From: Saprospiraceae bacterium
GTDB taxonomy: Bacteria > Bacteroidota > Bacteroidia > Chitinophagales > Saprospiraceae
NCBI GenBank assembly: GCA_016711125.1
Contig: JADJTQ010000003.1
Location: 372,001 to 436,000, forward strand
DNA: 64,000 nt
Direction: 5' to 3'
Shown: positions 1 to 9,400 of the stretch, piece by piece
Position numbering within the stretch: the stretch's first letter is position 1
Layout: every line of letters starts with the position of its first letter
Notes under the pieces: model-generated
What the model was told of the DNA's origin: nothing
Databases searched by the model: none
The model's input: only the letters and a program-made list of their open reading frames with translations
Translations under genes and position numbers: made by a program

Positions 1-408
1 TGGGTAACCGCTCAAGAGACCAAAACCGATCCCATCAAGTTTAAAGAGGGAATTGACGAGACTATCCAGTTTCAAATGGGATTTCCCAGCGGTGTAGTTG
101 CGTCTTGCTTGTCGACTTATTCGATGGGAAATTTAGATCGTTTTTTTCTAAATGGTACCAATGGCTTTGCCGAAATGCAGCCATCTACGGGCTACGGGCC
201 GATTAAGGGTCGGACTCATAAAGGTCCATTAGAAGAAGCAATCGTGACCCATCAAACACTTCAGATGGATGAGATGTCAGCCATGATATTAGAAGGTAAA
301 GAACCCTTGGTGCCGGTTGATGGCGAAGAAGGGGTTAAAGATCTGAAGATCATGGATGCCATTTATCTGGCGGTCAAATCGGGTGCAAAAATAATCTTGA
401 AAGCTTAA
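1..408 (+). CDS. Gfo/Idh/MocA family oxidoreductase, C-terminal part (5' end outside window)
   Basis: The reading frame is open from base 1 and ends at a TAA at 406-408, so only about the last 135 residues are present. They match the C-terminal alpha/beta substrate domain of Gfo/Idh/MocA NAD(P)-dependent sugar oxidoreductases: a 'QFQMGFPSGVVAS' strand, then 'EPLVPVDGEEGVKDLKIMDAIYLAV' split across the usual closing helix. The gene at 50292-51380 has a similar ending (VPGEEGMKDIAIVEAIY). The Rossmann domain and catalytic lysine lie upstream, so the substrate cannot be named. A NIPSNAP gene follows after 3 nt, which suggests one transcript. The family call is firm; the function is open. Confidence 0.8.
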   Translation, partial: WVTAQETKTDPIKFKEGIDETIQFQMGFPSGVVASCLSTYSMGNLDRFFLNGTNGFAEMQPSTGYGPIKGRTHKGPLEEAIVTHQTLQMDEMSAMILEGKEPLVPVDGEEGVKDLKIMDAIYLAVKSGAKIILKA

Positions 409-411
409 AAA

Positions 412-1176
412 ATGAAAAGACGAAAATTCATGTCTTCTGCTATCGCAGCGGGAGCACTGCCACTAGCCTCCTTGTCGATCCCATCTCGTCGGGCAGCAGT
501 GGAAGAAAAGGAATTCTATGAGATCAGAACTTACGAAATGAAGTTTCGGGGCAGTCAGACAGTCCTTCGGGGATATCTGAATGATGTGCTCGCTCCATCT
601 CTGGTACGGCTGGGAGCGAGTAAATGGATGATCTTTGGAGACATCGGAAATGCAGATCCTGCCAAACTTTATGTGTTTATTGCATATCCCAATGGCAAGG
701 CTTATCTGCAAGCGCAAAACCTTCAGAATGACGCTTCATATATCGCAGCTTCTTCAGAATACAATGCATTGCCTCCAGACCAGACCTTGTACAACCGCTT
801 TTCCTCCTCGCTATTGCTGGCTTTTGACGGAATGCCAAAAATGATGGATCCTGTAGATGGAGCGACGTTGTTTGAATTACGTACCTACGAAGGCTATAGT
901 GAGGATGCAGTGCGGCGCAAGATCAAAATGTTTAATGATGGTGAAATCGAGATATTTTTAAAAACAGGTTTGTCTCCCGTGTTTTTTGGCGAGATGATTA
1001 TTGGTCCATACCGGCCTTGCCTGACCTACATGATCAACTTTAAAGACATGGATGAACACGATGCCAATTGGAAAAATTTCATTGCCCATCCTGAGTGGAA
1101 AGCAATGAATGGCAAAGAAGAATATGCCAATACAGTATCGAATATCAGAAAATTGTTTTTACACCGACTATCTTAA
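412..1176 (+). CDS. NIPSNAP family protein with Tat-like signal
   Basis: A 254-residue protein. The N-terminus has a twin-arginine type leader (MKRRKFMSSAIAAGALPLAS), so periplasmic export is likely. Two similar halves follow, each opening with the NIPSNAP signature: 'YEIRTYEMK' near residue 37 and 'FELRTYEGY' near residue 153. This indicates a tandem pair of ferredoxin-like (dimeric alpha/beta barrel) domains. NIPSNAP proteins have no settled enzymatic role; in Bacteroidota they often sit beside sugar oxidoreductases, as here (3 nt after the Gfo/Idh/MocA gene). The ATG at 412 is chosen because it gives the complete leader. Confidence 0.8.
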   Translation: MKRRKFMSSAIAAGALPLASLSIPSRRAAVEEKEFYEIRTYEMKFRGSQTVLRGYLNDVLAPSLVRLGASKWMIFGDIGNADPAKLYVFIAYPNGKAYLQAQNLQNDASYIAASSEYNALPPDQTLYNRFSSSLLLAFDGMPKMMDPVDGATLFELRTYEGYSEDAVRRKIKMFNDGEIEIFLKTGLSPVFFGEMIIGPYRPCLTYMINFKDMDEHDANWKNFIAHPEWKAMNGKEEYANTVSNIRKLFLHRLS

Positions 1177-1254
1177 CTGGTTTAAACAATCTATTGATTT
1201 TTGTCTATGCTTTTTGTTAAAAAGAGATAAATCTTGGATTAGGCTCAGATGGAA

Positions 1255-1620
1255 TTAATGCTCTAATTTGTCTTTGAGATACCAGAGTAAGAAGGCCAAC
1301 AGAATATTTTTCATAAAGTGCAATAGTTCACTCAACTGATCTATACCGATGTTTTTTGACCAAAATCGATGTAGTATCAGACTCGATATAACCAAAAAGC
1401 CACATAAGCCATAAAAAGCATAATCCCAGTATTTTGGCATGAAGAGCATGACACTGGATGCGATCAAGAGTGCACCGCTCATTTTTACAGCCACATCGGC
1501 ATTGAGCAAACCCGCCTCCACCGAATATTTCATTAGTACTTTCGGAAAGACAAAATGTAAGAAACCAAGGAATCCAAAAGCCCCGGCAATGATGTAAAGT
1601 AGTGTTTGGTCAGAAAACAT
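1255..1620 (-). CDS. DoxX-like small integral membrane protein
   Basis: A 121-residue protein with four hydrophobic segments (about residues 7-25, 45-62, 66-84 and 102-116). The spacing and the 'LHRFWSKN' loop followed by a 'FMKNILLAFLLW' last helix resemble DoxX/DoxD-type membrane proteins. The biochemical role of such proteins is poorly defined; some take part in quinone-linked oxidation. It lies on the minus strand, 84 nt downstream of the enolase-superfamily gene and convergent with the NIPSNAP gene. The family assignment rests on topology and a few motifs only. Confidence 0.55.
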   Translation of the reverse strand: MFSDQTLLYIIAGAFGFLGFLHFVFPKVLMKYSVEAGLLNADVAVKMSGALLIASSVMLFMPKYWDYAFYGLCGFLVISSLILHRFWSKNIGIDQLSELLHFMKNILLAFLLWYLKDKLEH

Positions 1621-1704
1621 AAACTAAAGCGAGGAATTGGTTAATGATCGTGCAAATTTCATATTTCCAGCGAAACATAGAAACAATTCCCCGCTTAAGT
1701 AAGT

Positions 1705-3156
1705 TTAGCTCCAAAGTCGATCCCAGGATCTTTCGATATCCCAGTCCGGAGTCGGCTCGAAATAGCCTTTATTTTCGGGGTCCAGATGCTGCTTGACCAC
1801 TTCTTCATTGAGTTCAACTCCGAGACCTGGAGCCTCAGGTACCGGGGCAAACCCTTTTTCGATCATTGTGTGTTTGGTAGTCACCAGATCCTGCCAATAG
1901 TCAAGGTCTACTGAATGATGCTCGAGCGCCATGAAGTTTTGGGTAGCAGCAGCACAATGCACGTTAGCCATAAAAGAGATTGGAGTTCCGGCAAAATGCA
2001 GCGCCATGGAGACACCCCTTTCTTCGGCATAATCACCAATTTTTTTGGTCTCCAGCAATCCTCCTGAAGTGGCCAAATCAGGATGTACGATATCGATCGC
2101 ACGGGCATCAATTAACTTAATAAATTCCTCCTTTAAGTAAATATCTTCACCAGTACTGGTTGGTGTTTCAATCGCATCGCTGATCAGCTTCCAATGATCG
2201 GTGAAGTTCCAGGGGATAAGATCTTCCAGCCACGCAAGACGGTATTTTTCCACAGCCCGTCCGAGTCGTATGGCATTATTGTGATCAAAGTGACCATAGT
2301 GATCAGAGGCCAGCGGTATGCCATAGCCAATTTTACTACGCACTTTATCGACACGCTCCAACATAATGTCAAGTGCGGCATCAGTGATTTGAACCTGAGT
2401 CAATTGATGGGTAGCACCGTAACTTACAGGATCATTAGTCCATTGGCGGGTTACTTCCCAAAAATTACTATTGGTGATTGTACTGGGGTCTCGTCTGGCT
2501 GCCAGTTCGATGCCGAAGTCCATTTTTAAAAAGGTGAAGCCATCTTCATCCATCCTTTTGCTCACCCTGGCAGCAAAGTCAGCATCATCACGGCCCATCG
2601 GTGTGTCGGCATATAATCTCACTTTATCCCGAAATTTTCCGCCTAATAACTGATAGGCAGGCACATTGTATGCTTTGCCAGCCAGATCCCAGAGAGCCAT
2701 TTCGACGGCGCAAACCCCTCCGCCCTGACGGCCATGGAAACCAAATTGTTTGATTCTTTTAAAGATTAAATCGACACTGCATGGATTCATACCTATGATT
2801 CGGCTCTTAAGAAACATAGCGTATCGGTATGATCCCTGATCCCGTACTTCGCCCAATCCATATATACCCTGATTGGTATCAATTCGAATGACGGGACAAC
2901 GCGCATGCCCGTTCATGACCACAGCAAATCGCATGTCGGTGATTTTCAGATCACTCGGGGCAGATGAACGGTTGACTTTAGAGGTGGCATGATCCATGGT
3001 CTCTTCCAGAGGACTTAACATAAAGGCACCCAGACTGAGACCACCAAGACCGGCTTTTTTGAAAAACTCGCGGCGATTAGCACTTTTTGGCTGTTCGGGT
3101 TCAGGTTGATCTTTGATCCCGAGTTTTTCGAGCATTTTATCTGACGGAGTAGACAT
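1705..3156 (-). CDS. Mandelate racemase/muconate lactonizing enzyme family protein (sugar-acid dehydratase-like)
   Basis: A 483-residue enolase-superfamily protein. Residues 1-65 hold a Tat-type leader (NRREFFKKAGLGGLSLGAFM) after a charged stretch, so an exported enzyme is likely. The capping domain follows, then the barrel with visible acid/base and metal residues: 'FLKMDFG' (Lys on strand 2), 'ASDHYGH' (Asp), 'WLEDLIPW' (Glu), 'STGEDIYL' (Glu) and 'ALHFAGTP' (catalytic His on strand 7). This matches the sugar-acid dehydratases (gluconate or galactonate type) more than racemases. Proximity to a Gfo/Idh/MocA gene suggests sugar-acid oxidation, though on the opposite strand. Substrate unknown. 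About 3 kDa of the N-terminus precedes the Tat motif, unusual but common in this phylum. Confidence 0.8.
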   Translation of the reverse strand: MSTPSDKMLEKLGIKDQPEPEQPKSANRREFFKKAGLGGLSLGAFMLSPLEETMDHATSKVNRSSAPSDLKITDMRFAVVMNGHARCPVIRIDTNQGIYGLGEVRDQGSYRYAMFLKSRIIGMNPCSVDLIFKRIKQFGFHGRQGGGVCAVEMALWDLAGKAYNVPAYQLLGGKFRDKVRLYADTPMGRDDADFAARVSKRMDEDGFTFLKMDFGIELAARRDPSTITNSNFWEVTRQWTNDPVSYGATHQLTQVQITDAALDIMLERVDKVRSKIGYGIPLASDHYGHFDHNNAIRLGRAVEKYRLAWLEDLIPWNFTDHWKLISDAIETPTSTGEDIYLKEEFIKLIDARAIDIVHPDLATSGGLLETKKIGDYAEERGVSMALHFAGTPISFMANVHCAAATQNFMALEHHSVDLDYWQDLVTTKHTMIEKGFAPVPEAPGLGVELNEEVVKQHLDPENKGYFEPTPDWDIERSWDRLWS

Positions 3157-3281
3157 AGTTGAAATAGTTTAATTTAATAGATGAGTAAATAGATTGAAGG
3201 CAGTAATTTAAGAAAATATTGGAGATAGAAGGACGGTTGCTCTGGGGGGCATATACTTCCGAGGTGTCATGACCAAATTAA

Positions 3282-3305
3282 TTCAAGGGGTCATGACCCC
3301 TTGAA
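3282..3305. repeat. 24-bp perfect palindrome (family of CAAGGnGTCATGACnCCTTG sites)
   Basis: A perfect inverted repeat with half-site TTCAAGGGGTCA centred on CATG between 3293 and 3294. It lies in the 299-bp spacer between the divergent dehydratase and HTH genes. A related 20-bp palindrome is at 3892-3911 and a looser hairpin at 40214-40229. It has no loop, so it looks more like a dimeric-protein binding site or a small repeat than a terminator. Function unknown. Nothing else was recognised in 3157-3455. Confidence 0.6.
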
Positions 3306-3455
3306 AGGATATTGTTCTTTGGGTTAAATTAGGTTATGCAGACCAGCGTGTACGATATTTTTGCAATATTTTAACAATTCTGTTTTGTCTATTTTAATCA
3401 TCTTTGCGATATTGGGTTAGTCTAAGGACTTGTCAGTTGAGATCAGTCCTTTACA

Positions 3456-3668
3456 ATGAATCTCATGAAAGCAAGAACGCGGAATGAGCTGTCGTCTTTA
3501 TATGGCATTGACCCTAAGACTTTTCGCAAGTGGCTTAGTAAAATGGGCCTATCAGACGACCGTGGACTTCTCTCTCCCTCTACCCAGCTTAAAATCTTTG
3601 AGCGGTATGGTCTGCCTGATGGAATGGAAATTCGTGATGATTTGTTGGTGCCCAAGAAGAAAGGCTAA
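3456..3668 (+). CDS. Small putative helix-turn-helix protein
   Basis: A 70-residue basic protein with no signal peptide. Residues 8-32 (NELSSLYGIDPKTFRKWL region) read like a helix-turn-helix: a short helix, a 'YGID' turn, then a 'KTFRKWL' recognition helix. The rest, 'LLSPSTQLKIFERYGLP', could be a second helical element. Similar short HTH proteins are common near mobile elements and repeats in Bacteroidota. It is flanked by palindromes at 3282-3305 and 3892-3911, which might be its sites; that is only inference. The start could be 3456 or the ATG at 3465. Confidence 0.55.
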   Translation: MNLMKARTRNELSSLYGIDPKTFRKWLSKMGLSDDRGLLSPSTQLKIFERYGLPDGMEIRDDLLVPKKKG

Positions 3669-3679
3669 TTCAATCCCTC

Positions 3680-3732
3680 CAGGCTTGGGAGTCTCAGTTC
3701 GGGAGTCTAAATTTAAGGGACTCCCAAGCCTG
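3680..3732 (+). terminator. Hairpin downstream of the HTH gene
   Basis: A 14-bp perfect inverted repeat: CAGGCTTGGGAGTC at 3680-3693 pairs with GACTCCCAAGCCTG at 3719-3732, with a 25-nt loop. It starts 11 nt after the stop codon at 3668. There is no T-tract directly after it, so it may act as an RNA-stabilising hairpin or just be a repeat. The arm shares the words GGACTCCCAAGCC with the 60-bp array at 28.1-28.6 kb. Confidence 0.45.
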
Positions 3733-3891
3733 AAGCGAAGCGCCAACCTTCGCTTTAAAAGCTTCGGCAGACGGTGTAAGGATTGGATAGCCCGGCTTTG
3801 GAGTTGTAGATATTTATTATCGGACCCATGGGCTTACCCTTTACGAATTAATATTCAGAAGTTCGCGATTTTTTGGATACCCACGTTACTC

Positions 3892-3911
3892 CAAGGAGTC
3901 ATGACTCCTTG
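3892..3911. repeat. 20-bp perfect palindrome, second copy of the CATG-centred family
   Basis: CAAGGAGTCATGACTCCTTG is its own reverse complement, centred between 3901 and 3902. It differs from the copy at 3282-3305 by one symmetric base pair (GGGGTC versus GGAGTC), so the symmetry has been kept although the sequence changed. It lies about 220 bp after the small HTH gene. Confidence 0.6.
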
Positions 3912-4308
3912 AACCTTTCACAAGAGAAGTCTATCAAATAAATAGTATATCCCAAGTAAGGAATTACCATATATCCAAAGCTCGCCATACCATTGATGTT
4001 ACCTATCCCCATCTTTTTGTGTCACCAACTATGTGTCTCGCCAACACATACCGATCTTTCCTGATTATTCCCGTTTTTTCCCGTATTTAATATGTTTTTT
4101 CAGTCTAGCTTTGATACATATTTGATGCTTTGGCAGACGCGTACAAAGAGCACCGAAAAGAAACCACCAGGTGGTACCTGGGCAGAAAAAGGACTACCAT
4201 CATGCCATTTTGCAGAGGTCATGACAGCAGTCAATTTAGTTAACAACTAAAAATGTAAAGTTATGAGGTAATCCAATCAATTGTATAGTCTTAAAGAAAC
4301 TTTAAACG

Positions 4309-4881
4309 ATGTCATACAGGAAAATTAAAGTACAATTAATGGTCTTACTATTTACCCTGGTTTTAAACCAGTCAGACGCTCAGACGGAAAACTGGCAAAT
4401 CGGGATTGGCATGAGCCCAGGCGAGGAAGTTTTTGACCCCTGGTATCTGATTATGAAGAGGAGTCTCAATACCAAATGGAATCTTCGCTCGGGTTTGGGA
4501 TTTTCTTCCCGGAAGTACGAGGAGGAGGTATATAGTCGCTATGATCTGGTGTTCAATTATATCAAGATAACCCGGGAATATGATATCAGATTGTTACTGG
4601 GTTTGGAGTACCGGATGAAATGGCGTGGACTTGAATTTTTTACCGCAGGAGATTTGCTTTTGGGTAAGTCCCGAAGTTACGAAAACTTAAAAGACGAATT
4701 TCCGATCTATGGAGACGATGTCGATCCCCATTCTCAGCTTTATGATGTAGCTCAGTTCGATAAAGTAAAAGTATTTTCAGTGGGCGGCCGGTTTTCTTTC
4801 GGTATGGAGTATTTTATAACCCGAAACGCTTCGGTGGTGGTTGAATCAGGTTCTAACAATCGATTCTTTAGGACCTCATAA
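4309..4881 (+). CDS. Putative outer-membrane beta-barrel protein
   Basis: A 190-residue protein with a Sec signal peptide (LMVLLFTLVLNQSDAQ, cleavage near residue 25). The mature part alternates aromatic and small residues in strands such as 'WNLRSGLGFSS', 'DIRLLLGLEYRM' and 'VFSVGGRFSFGMEYF', typical of an eight-stranded outer-membrane barrel of the OmpX/OmpA-like type common in this phylum. No enzyme motif is visible. It stands alone on the plus strand and converges with the FG-GAP gene; a symmetric hairpin at 4901-4948 separates them. Specific function unknown. Confidence 0.65.
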   Translation: MSYRKIKVQLMVLLFTLVLNQSDAQTENWQIGIGMSPGEEVFDPWYLIMKRSLNTKWNLRSGLGFSSRKYEEEVYSRYDLVFNYIKITREYDIRLLLGLEYRMKWRGLEFFTAGDLLLGKSRSYENLKDEFPIYGDDVDPHSQLYDVAQFDKVKVFSVGGRFSFGMEYFITRNASVVVESGSNNRFFRTS

Positions 4882-4900
4882 TTGAGATCGTTGATAAGTC

Positions 4901-4948
4901 ATTTTACTCAATTTACTGAGTAAATTTACTCAAATCATTGAGTAAAAT
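4901..4948. terminator. Nested hairpin between convergent genes (bidirectional terminator candidate)
   Basis: ATTTTACTCAAT (4901-4912) pairs perfectly with ATTGAGTAAAAT (4937-4948). Inside it is a separate 16-bp palindrome, TGAGTAAATTTACTCA (4917-4932). The element is AT-rich with A/T tracts on both sides, and it sits between the ends of the convergent genes at 4881 and 5005, so it could stop transcription in both directions. Confidence 0.5.
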
Positions 4949-5004
4949 CAAGCAATCCCACTCGACAAACATCTACAATCCGCAATTAATCCACAATCCG
5001 CAAT

Positions 5005-6183
5005 CTACAATCCCCCCTGCCCCCAAAATACAATCACCCCTTTCTTATTGCCATTGAGAATGTCTAATTTTCCATCGCCATTGATGTCCTGAACGACAAC
5101 ATGGATGCCGACCCCAGAGTCATCATCAATATCGTGGCGGATCCATTTGGGTTGATTATTTTCATCCCGCTGCAACTCAAACCAGTAGATCACGGCCGGT
5201 TCCATTCCTCCGGGATCTTTTCCCTGATGGGCAAAATATCGTTTACCGGTCACAAAATCCATCAATCCATCATCATTCATGTCAACAAACGCTACCCCGT
5301 GGGTTTGGGAGAAGCTGGTATCAATTAAATGCTGCTGAAATCCGATCCTTCCATCGACGCTGGTTTGTTCGTGCCACCAGATTCCATAAGCGTGAGCCGA
5401 GGCCGACAAAACATCCTGATCGCCATCCATATCAAAATCGTAAGCGTACATCTGTGAGCAGGCCAATCCCAAACTTACTTTGTGAAATTTCCAGGGAAGT
5501 TTTTTCAGATCTTGAGGTACTTCCCACCAACCTTCACGTACAATAATGTCTTTGATACCATCTCCGTTTATGTCTCCCCAACCCAGTCCGTGAGAGTATT
5601 GGCGGGTGCCTTCTTCCTGCGGTATTCCGATCGCCTGGCCGGTCCACTTTGTATCTCCCGGTTTTCTGGGCGGTTGAAACCACATCATCTCACTCCTTTT
5701 CTGGTTACCAAAAACCAATTCCTGACGGCCATCGCCATCCAGATCAACCATCATAGGCGATTCATTACATGCCATTGAATCGATCAGGTATTCGGTCCAG
5801 TGTTTATCTTCACCCTGAGGGTTCTCGTACCAATACACTCCGGCACCGGGAAAATCATAACAAATATAATCGTCCCAACCATCCTGATTAACATCCATCG
5901 TAAAAGCTAAAAAGCAATGACTATATCCTGTTGTACCATCAAATTTTTCCGGAGTGCGGATTTCATGGGCTTGCCAGTCAGGGGCTTCAAACCAATAATG
6001 ACCAGCAAGAATATCCATATCGCCATCCTGATCAACATCAGCTACATTGGCTCCCTCTGAAATAAATTCGCCATGAATGATTTGTTTCTTAAAACTTACC
6101 TGGGTACCACTTTGGGCCAAGGTATTTTCCATAAAAACCATAGCCAGCAAAAAGAGGCCGGCGATATTTATTATTTTGATCAT
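5005..6183 (-). CDS. FG-GAP/VCBS repeat-containing secreted protein
   Basis: A 392-residue protein with a Sec signal peptide (IAGLFLLAMVFMENTLAQS). It holds about seven FG-GAP-like blades, each with a calcium-binding DxDGDxD loop: 'DVDQDGDMD', 'DVNQDGWDD', 'DLDGDGRQE', 'DINGDGIKD', 'DFDMDGDQD', 'DMNDDGLMD' and 'DINGDGKLD'. This predicts an integrin-alpha-like beta-propeller that binds calcium. Such proteins are surface or periplasmic and often accompany polysaccharide degradation genes in this phylum. No catalytic motif is seen, and no type IX sorting domain is present at the C-terminus. It lies downstream of three imperfect 30-bp repeats and the large heme protein gene on the same strand. 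Confidence 0.85.
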   Translation of the reverse strand: MIKIINIAGLFLLAMVFMENTLAQSGTQVSFKKQIIHGEFISEGANVADVDQDGDMDILAGHYWFEAPDWQAHEIRTPEKFDGTTGYSHCFLAFTMDVNQDGWDDYICYDFPGAGVYWYENPQGEDKHWTEYLIDSMACNESPMMVDLDGDGRQELVFGNQKRSEMMWFQPPRKPGDTKWTGQAIGIPQEEGTRQYSHGLGWGDINGDGIKDIIVREGWWEVPQDLKKLPWKFHKVSLGLACSQMYAYDFDMDGDQDVLSASAHAYGIWWHEQTSVDGRIGFQQHLIDTSFSQTHGVAFVDMNDDGLMDFVTGKRYFAHQGKDPGGMEPAVIYWFELQRDENNQPKWIRHDIDDDSGVGIHVVVQDINGDGKLDILNGNKKGVIVFWGQGGL

Positions 6184-6226
6184 TGTTAGTTATTTAATTA
6201 TTTCTATTTTATTTAGTTTCTGCGAC

Positions 6227-6375
6227 GGTCGGCTTACCAATCCCTTCGGGCTTAGCTCTGGTCGGCTTACCAATCCCTTCGGGCTTAGCAGTCCGACTTT
6301 TCCATCTTTCCAATTTTCCATTCTTCCAAATTAATTTTCTACTATGGTCGGCTTACCAATCCCTTCGGGCTTAGC
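6227..6375 (-). repeat. Three 30-bp copies of a dispersed intergenic repeat
   Basis: Identical 30-bp copies start at 6227, 6260 and 6346 (ending 6256, 6289 and 6375). Each begins GGTCGGCTTACCAATCCC and contains CCCTTCGGG, a potential mini-hairpin. The reverse complement matches about 25 of 30 positions of the 60-bp tandem unit at 28.1-28.6 kb, so the two loci belong to one repeat family. They occupy the spacer between the FG-GAP gene and the heme protein gene. The reading frame across them is not a gene. Confidence 0.8.
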
Positions 6376-6417
6376 AGTCCGAACACCGCCCGCCATAGCC
6401 TTATGCGAAGGAGGGCC

Positions 6418-9400
6418 TCAACCGGTCTTCAAATTTAAAAGATATGCCAGTAAATGATTAAAATCTTCTTCCGGAATCGTCTCCTGAAAATGTGAAGGCA
6501 TTAAGGTGTAAGGCGACATTTTTTGATCTGAGATATTTGCTTTTTCGATCGTAAATTCCTGTCCTTGTTCGTTGGCAAATACCAACGTCTGTCCTTCTTC
6601 CCGTCGGAACAAGCCGGATTGAATGCTACCGTCTTTTAAAGTGATTGTATAAGTGACAAATGCTTTAGAAATATTCCGGTTCGGGTCAAGAACTTTTTCA
6701 CAAAGCGCCAGGGCGCCCCAATTTCCAACCCCATTTAATTGAGGTCCGATATTTCCTCCCTGACCGTTTACCTCATGACAGATTCCACAAAATACCGAAA
6801 AAAGTGCCTGTCCTTTGTCGGTTGAATAAGCAGTAGCGACATAACCGCGCAGTCGTTTATTAATCACCTCGTCAATTTCTCCGGCTGGAGGTGTCAGATC
6901 TGCACTTAATTTTCCTAATAACCGCTTTTGATTTGTGTTTGCATTGACTGCCAGTCTTTCCGATACTTGAGGTTCAATCAGCAGTCGTGGATTAATGGCG
7001 ATCTTAGCAGCAGCCTCCAATAGAAAATCAATACCACTGGCATTTTGACCAATATTCATCACGATTTGTTTTTGAGACGGATAAGGAATTTCTTGCATAT
7101 AAGGTGGAATTAATTCATATGCCCGATTAATATGACTGCTGCTCAAGGTCACCAAAAGTAACTCCTTGAGCCGAAGGCATGGGGCATTCCTTAAAATCTG
7201 ATCAATCGAAGCGAGGCTTATTACGGGATCTAATTTCATTAGTGACTTCGCAGCCGCACTTCTCACCAGGATATCTGCTATTTCAGAGTTCAGAAGTTGT
7301 TGTAAAGGAGCCATCAAAGATTTGAATTGATAATCACCCACCATTTCTGCAGCAAATATTTGTCGTTCAGCGATACGCTCCGGACTTTGAGATGGCAAAC
7401 TAATGACGTTAGGATTTATAGCACCAATTGCGATATTTTCGCCACCCGCCGAACTACCATCAATCAATCGAATGAATACCTGGGTGCCAGTAACATCTTT
7501 CTCGGCTCGCCAGGTAATGATTGTATCCACGTTAAACCGGTCTACCTCGGCTTTTGACACAATAGTCCCATCAGAATATTTTACCAATTCGATTCGATTG
7601 GTCGGAAGGGTTGCTGGTTGATCTTCACCCGGATTATTTTTGCGTCCTCGCATTATGAAACTTAGTTGACCGGGCCTTGCAAAAGCAGTAGACTCCATGA
7701 TTGAAATCCCATTACCTTGTCCATTCATTTTATTGCTGCAGAGAAAGGTGACCCGATCATTATTCTGAGAGGAAGTCGTATCAATAATGTGCCAGGTGTT
7801 TAACGAATAAGGCTGTCGATCGATAGGAATGGTCTTCCACTGACCGTATGGTTTGATTGGATCCGTGAGAAATTCAGTGGCAAGTTGTTTGGCCCAGTTT
7901 TGTCCACTGGTGCCCAATTGATTCCCTGCTTGTTTAGCTCCTTCCAATAGTGCTAGAAACATCTGATATTGATCGTCGCTGTTTGATTGATTGGCCTGCT
8001 GTAACGTTTGCGATAATTCATCCATGGCTTTGGACGGTAGCCAGCGGGCAGCATGTTTTGCATATAATGCTTGTTTGGCCAGCGGTTCCTTATTTTTTGC
8101 GAAATGATTAAGGAGAAACCGTCCTGCCCCGGGAGCTCCGACGCCAGTCATAACGTCAGCAATAAACCGGCTGTCATCAGCGGTCCAATCCTGTGTCAAT
8201 ACCCATTCAAGCACCGACTTATTACGGATTTGGTCACGTAAAGATTGACGGATGCTATAATAAAAGTGGGTGTCATCCGAGTCCGACTTTTCTAATAGAT
8301 TCAGCAGCATGGCTACATGACTATTGCTCGGGTGTTGGCTTAATACCATCACTGCCTGGCGCTGCACATGTGGATCGGGATGATTGAGATATTCTTCGAC
8401 TATTGAAAGTAGTGTTTCATTAATATTTTTTAATTCATACAAGACCCGAAGGCTATGAACTTTAATGGTATCGTTTTCATGGCGAATTGTTTTTTCCAGG
8501 ATATTTTGATCCAGACCATTTAACCGGTATAAAATCCAGAGTGCTTGTATTTGTGTAAACGGTGAAACCTGATTTTCAAGGATTAATTTTTTTAATTCCG
8601 GTACGACCGTATTTCCAAACGGATCAACAATTTGATCCGCGAATGTCATTCGCAGAGGCAAGTTTGGATTATCTAATTCATTGATCAAAGAGGGGAGGTC
8701 CAGCGAGCTATAATCTTTTTTGACTAATTGCTCATGTTCTGACCCACCGGTATATACGATTCGCCAGATCCTGCCCCGTTGACGGTCACGACCCGGATGA
8801 TCAAGTGGCACTTCATAGTGGCCGATGATACGGTTGTAGAAATCGGCAATATAGAGTGCTCCGTCAGGACCAAGTTTAACATCCACCGGTCTAAACCAGG
8901 GATCATCACTGATGACAAAATCTTCTTCCTGGTGAATGACCGGTGTCGTGCCGTGCATTTTAAAATTATTCCGTGAGACCCGGCTGCGGACCACATCTCC
9001 GTAGTAAAAATTATGTTGGTACTCACTGGGAAACTGCTCTGCAATATAATAGTCAAGGCCTGCTAAAGCAGTTGATCCATAATCATGTTGCATTAGAGCA
9101 GGACCAAATCCGATACCCGTGGGTTTTTTACCGAAATGTGGGTAATCAGCACCCCATACCAGTTGATAAACCGGACTGGTGTGACAATCGACTGAATAAG
9201 TATATCCCAATTCATCATAAGCATAGCCATATGGATTGACCCGACCGGTAGTCGTAAATTCGACCCGGCTACCATCCATGCGAAATCGAAATGTGTTGCC
9301 TGACTGCATGACTATCGTATCGCCATCAGTACCCGCTACAGTAGAAGTATTCGAATATCCATGATCAGCATGAATCCATCCATCCCAGGATCGGACAAAA

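Larger units (their letters stand above)
3669..4308. other. 640-bp intergenic region without a recognised gene
   Basis: It holds the hairpin at 3680-3732, a run with the repeated words GCGAAG and CTTCG near 3730-3770, and the palindrome at 3892-3911. No reading frame here has a recognisable protein motif or signal peptide. The last 100 bp precede the outer-membrane protein gene at 4309 and should contain its promoter, but no clear -33/-7 pair was picked out. Confidence 0.5.

Noticed and set aside
8724..9275. Minus- and plus-strand open frames inside the large heme protein gene
   Set aside because: They are out-of-frame shadows of a gene with clear motifs.
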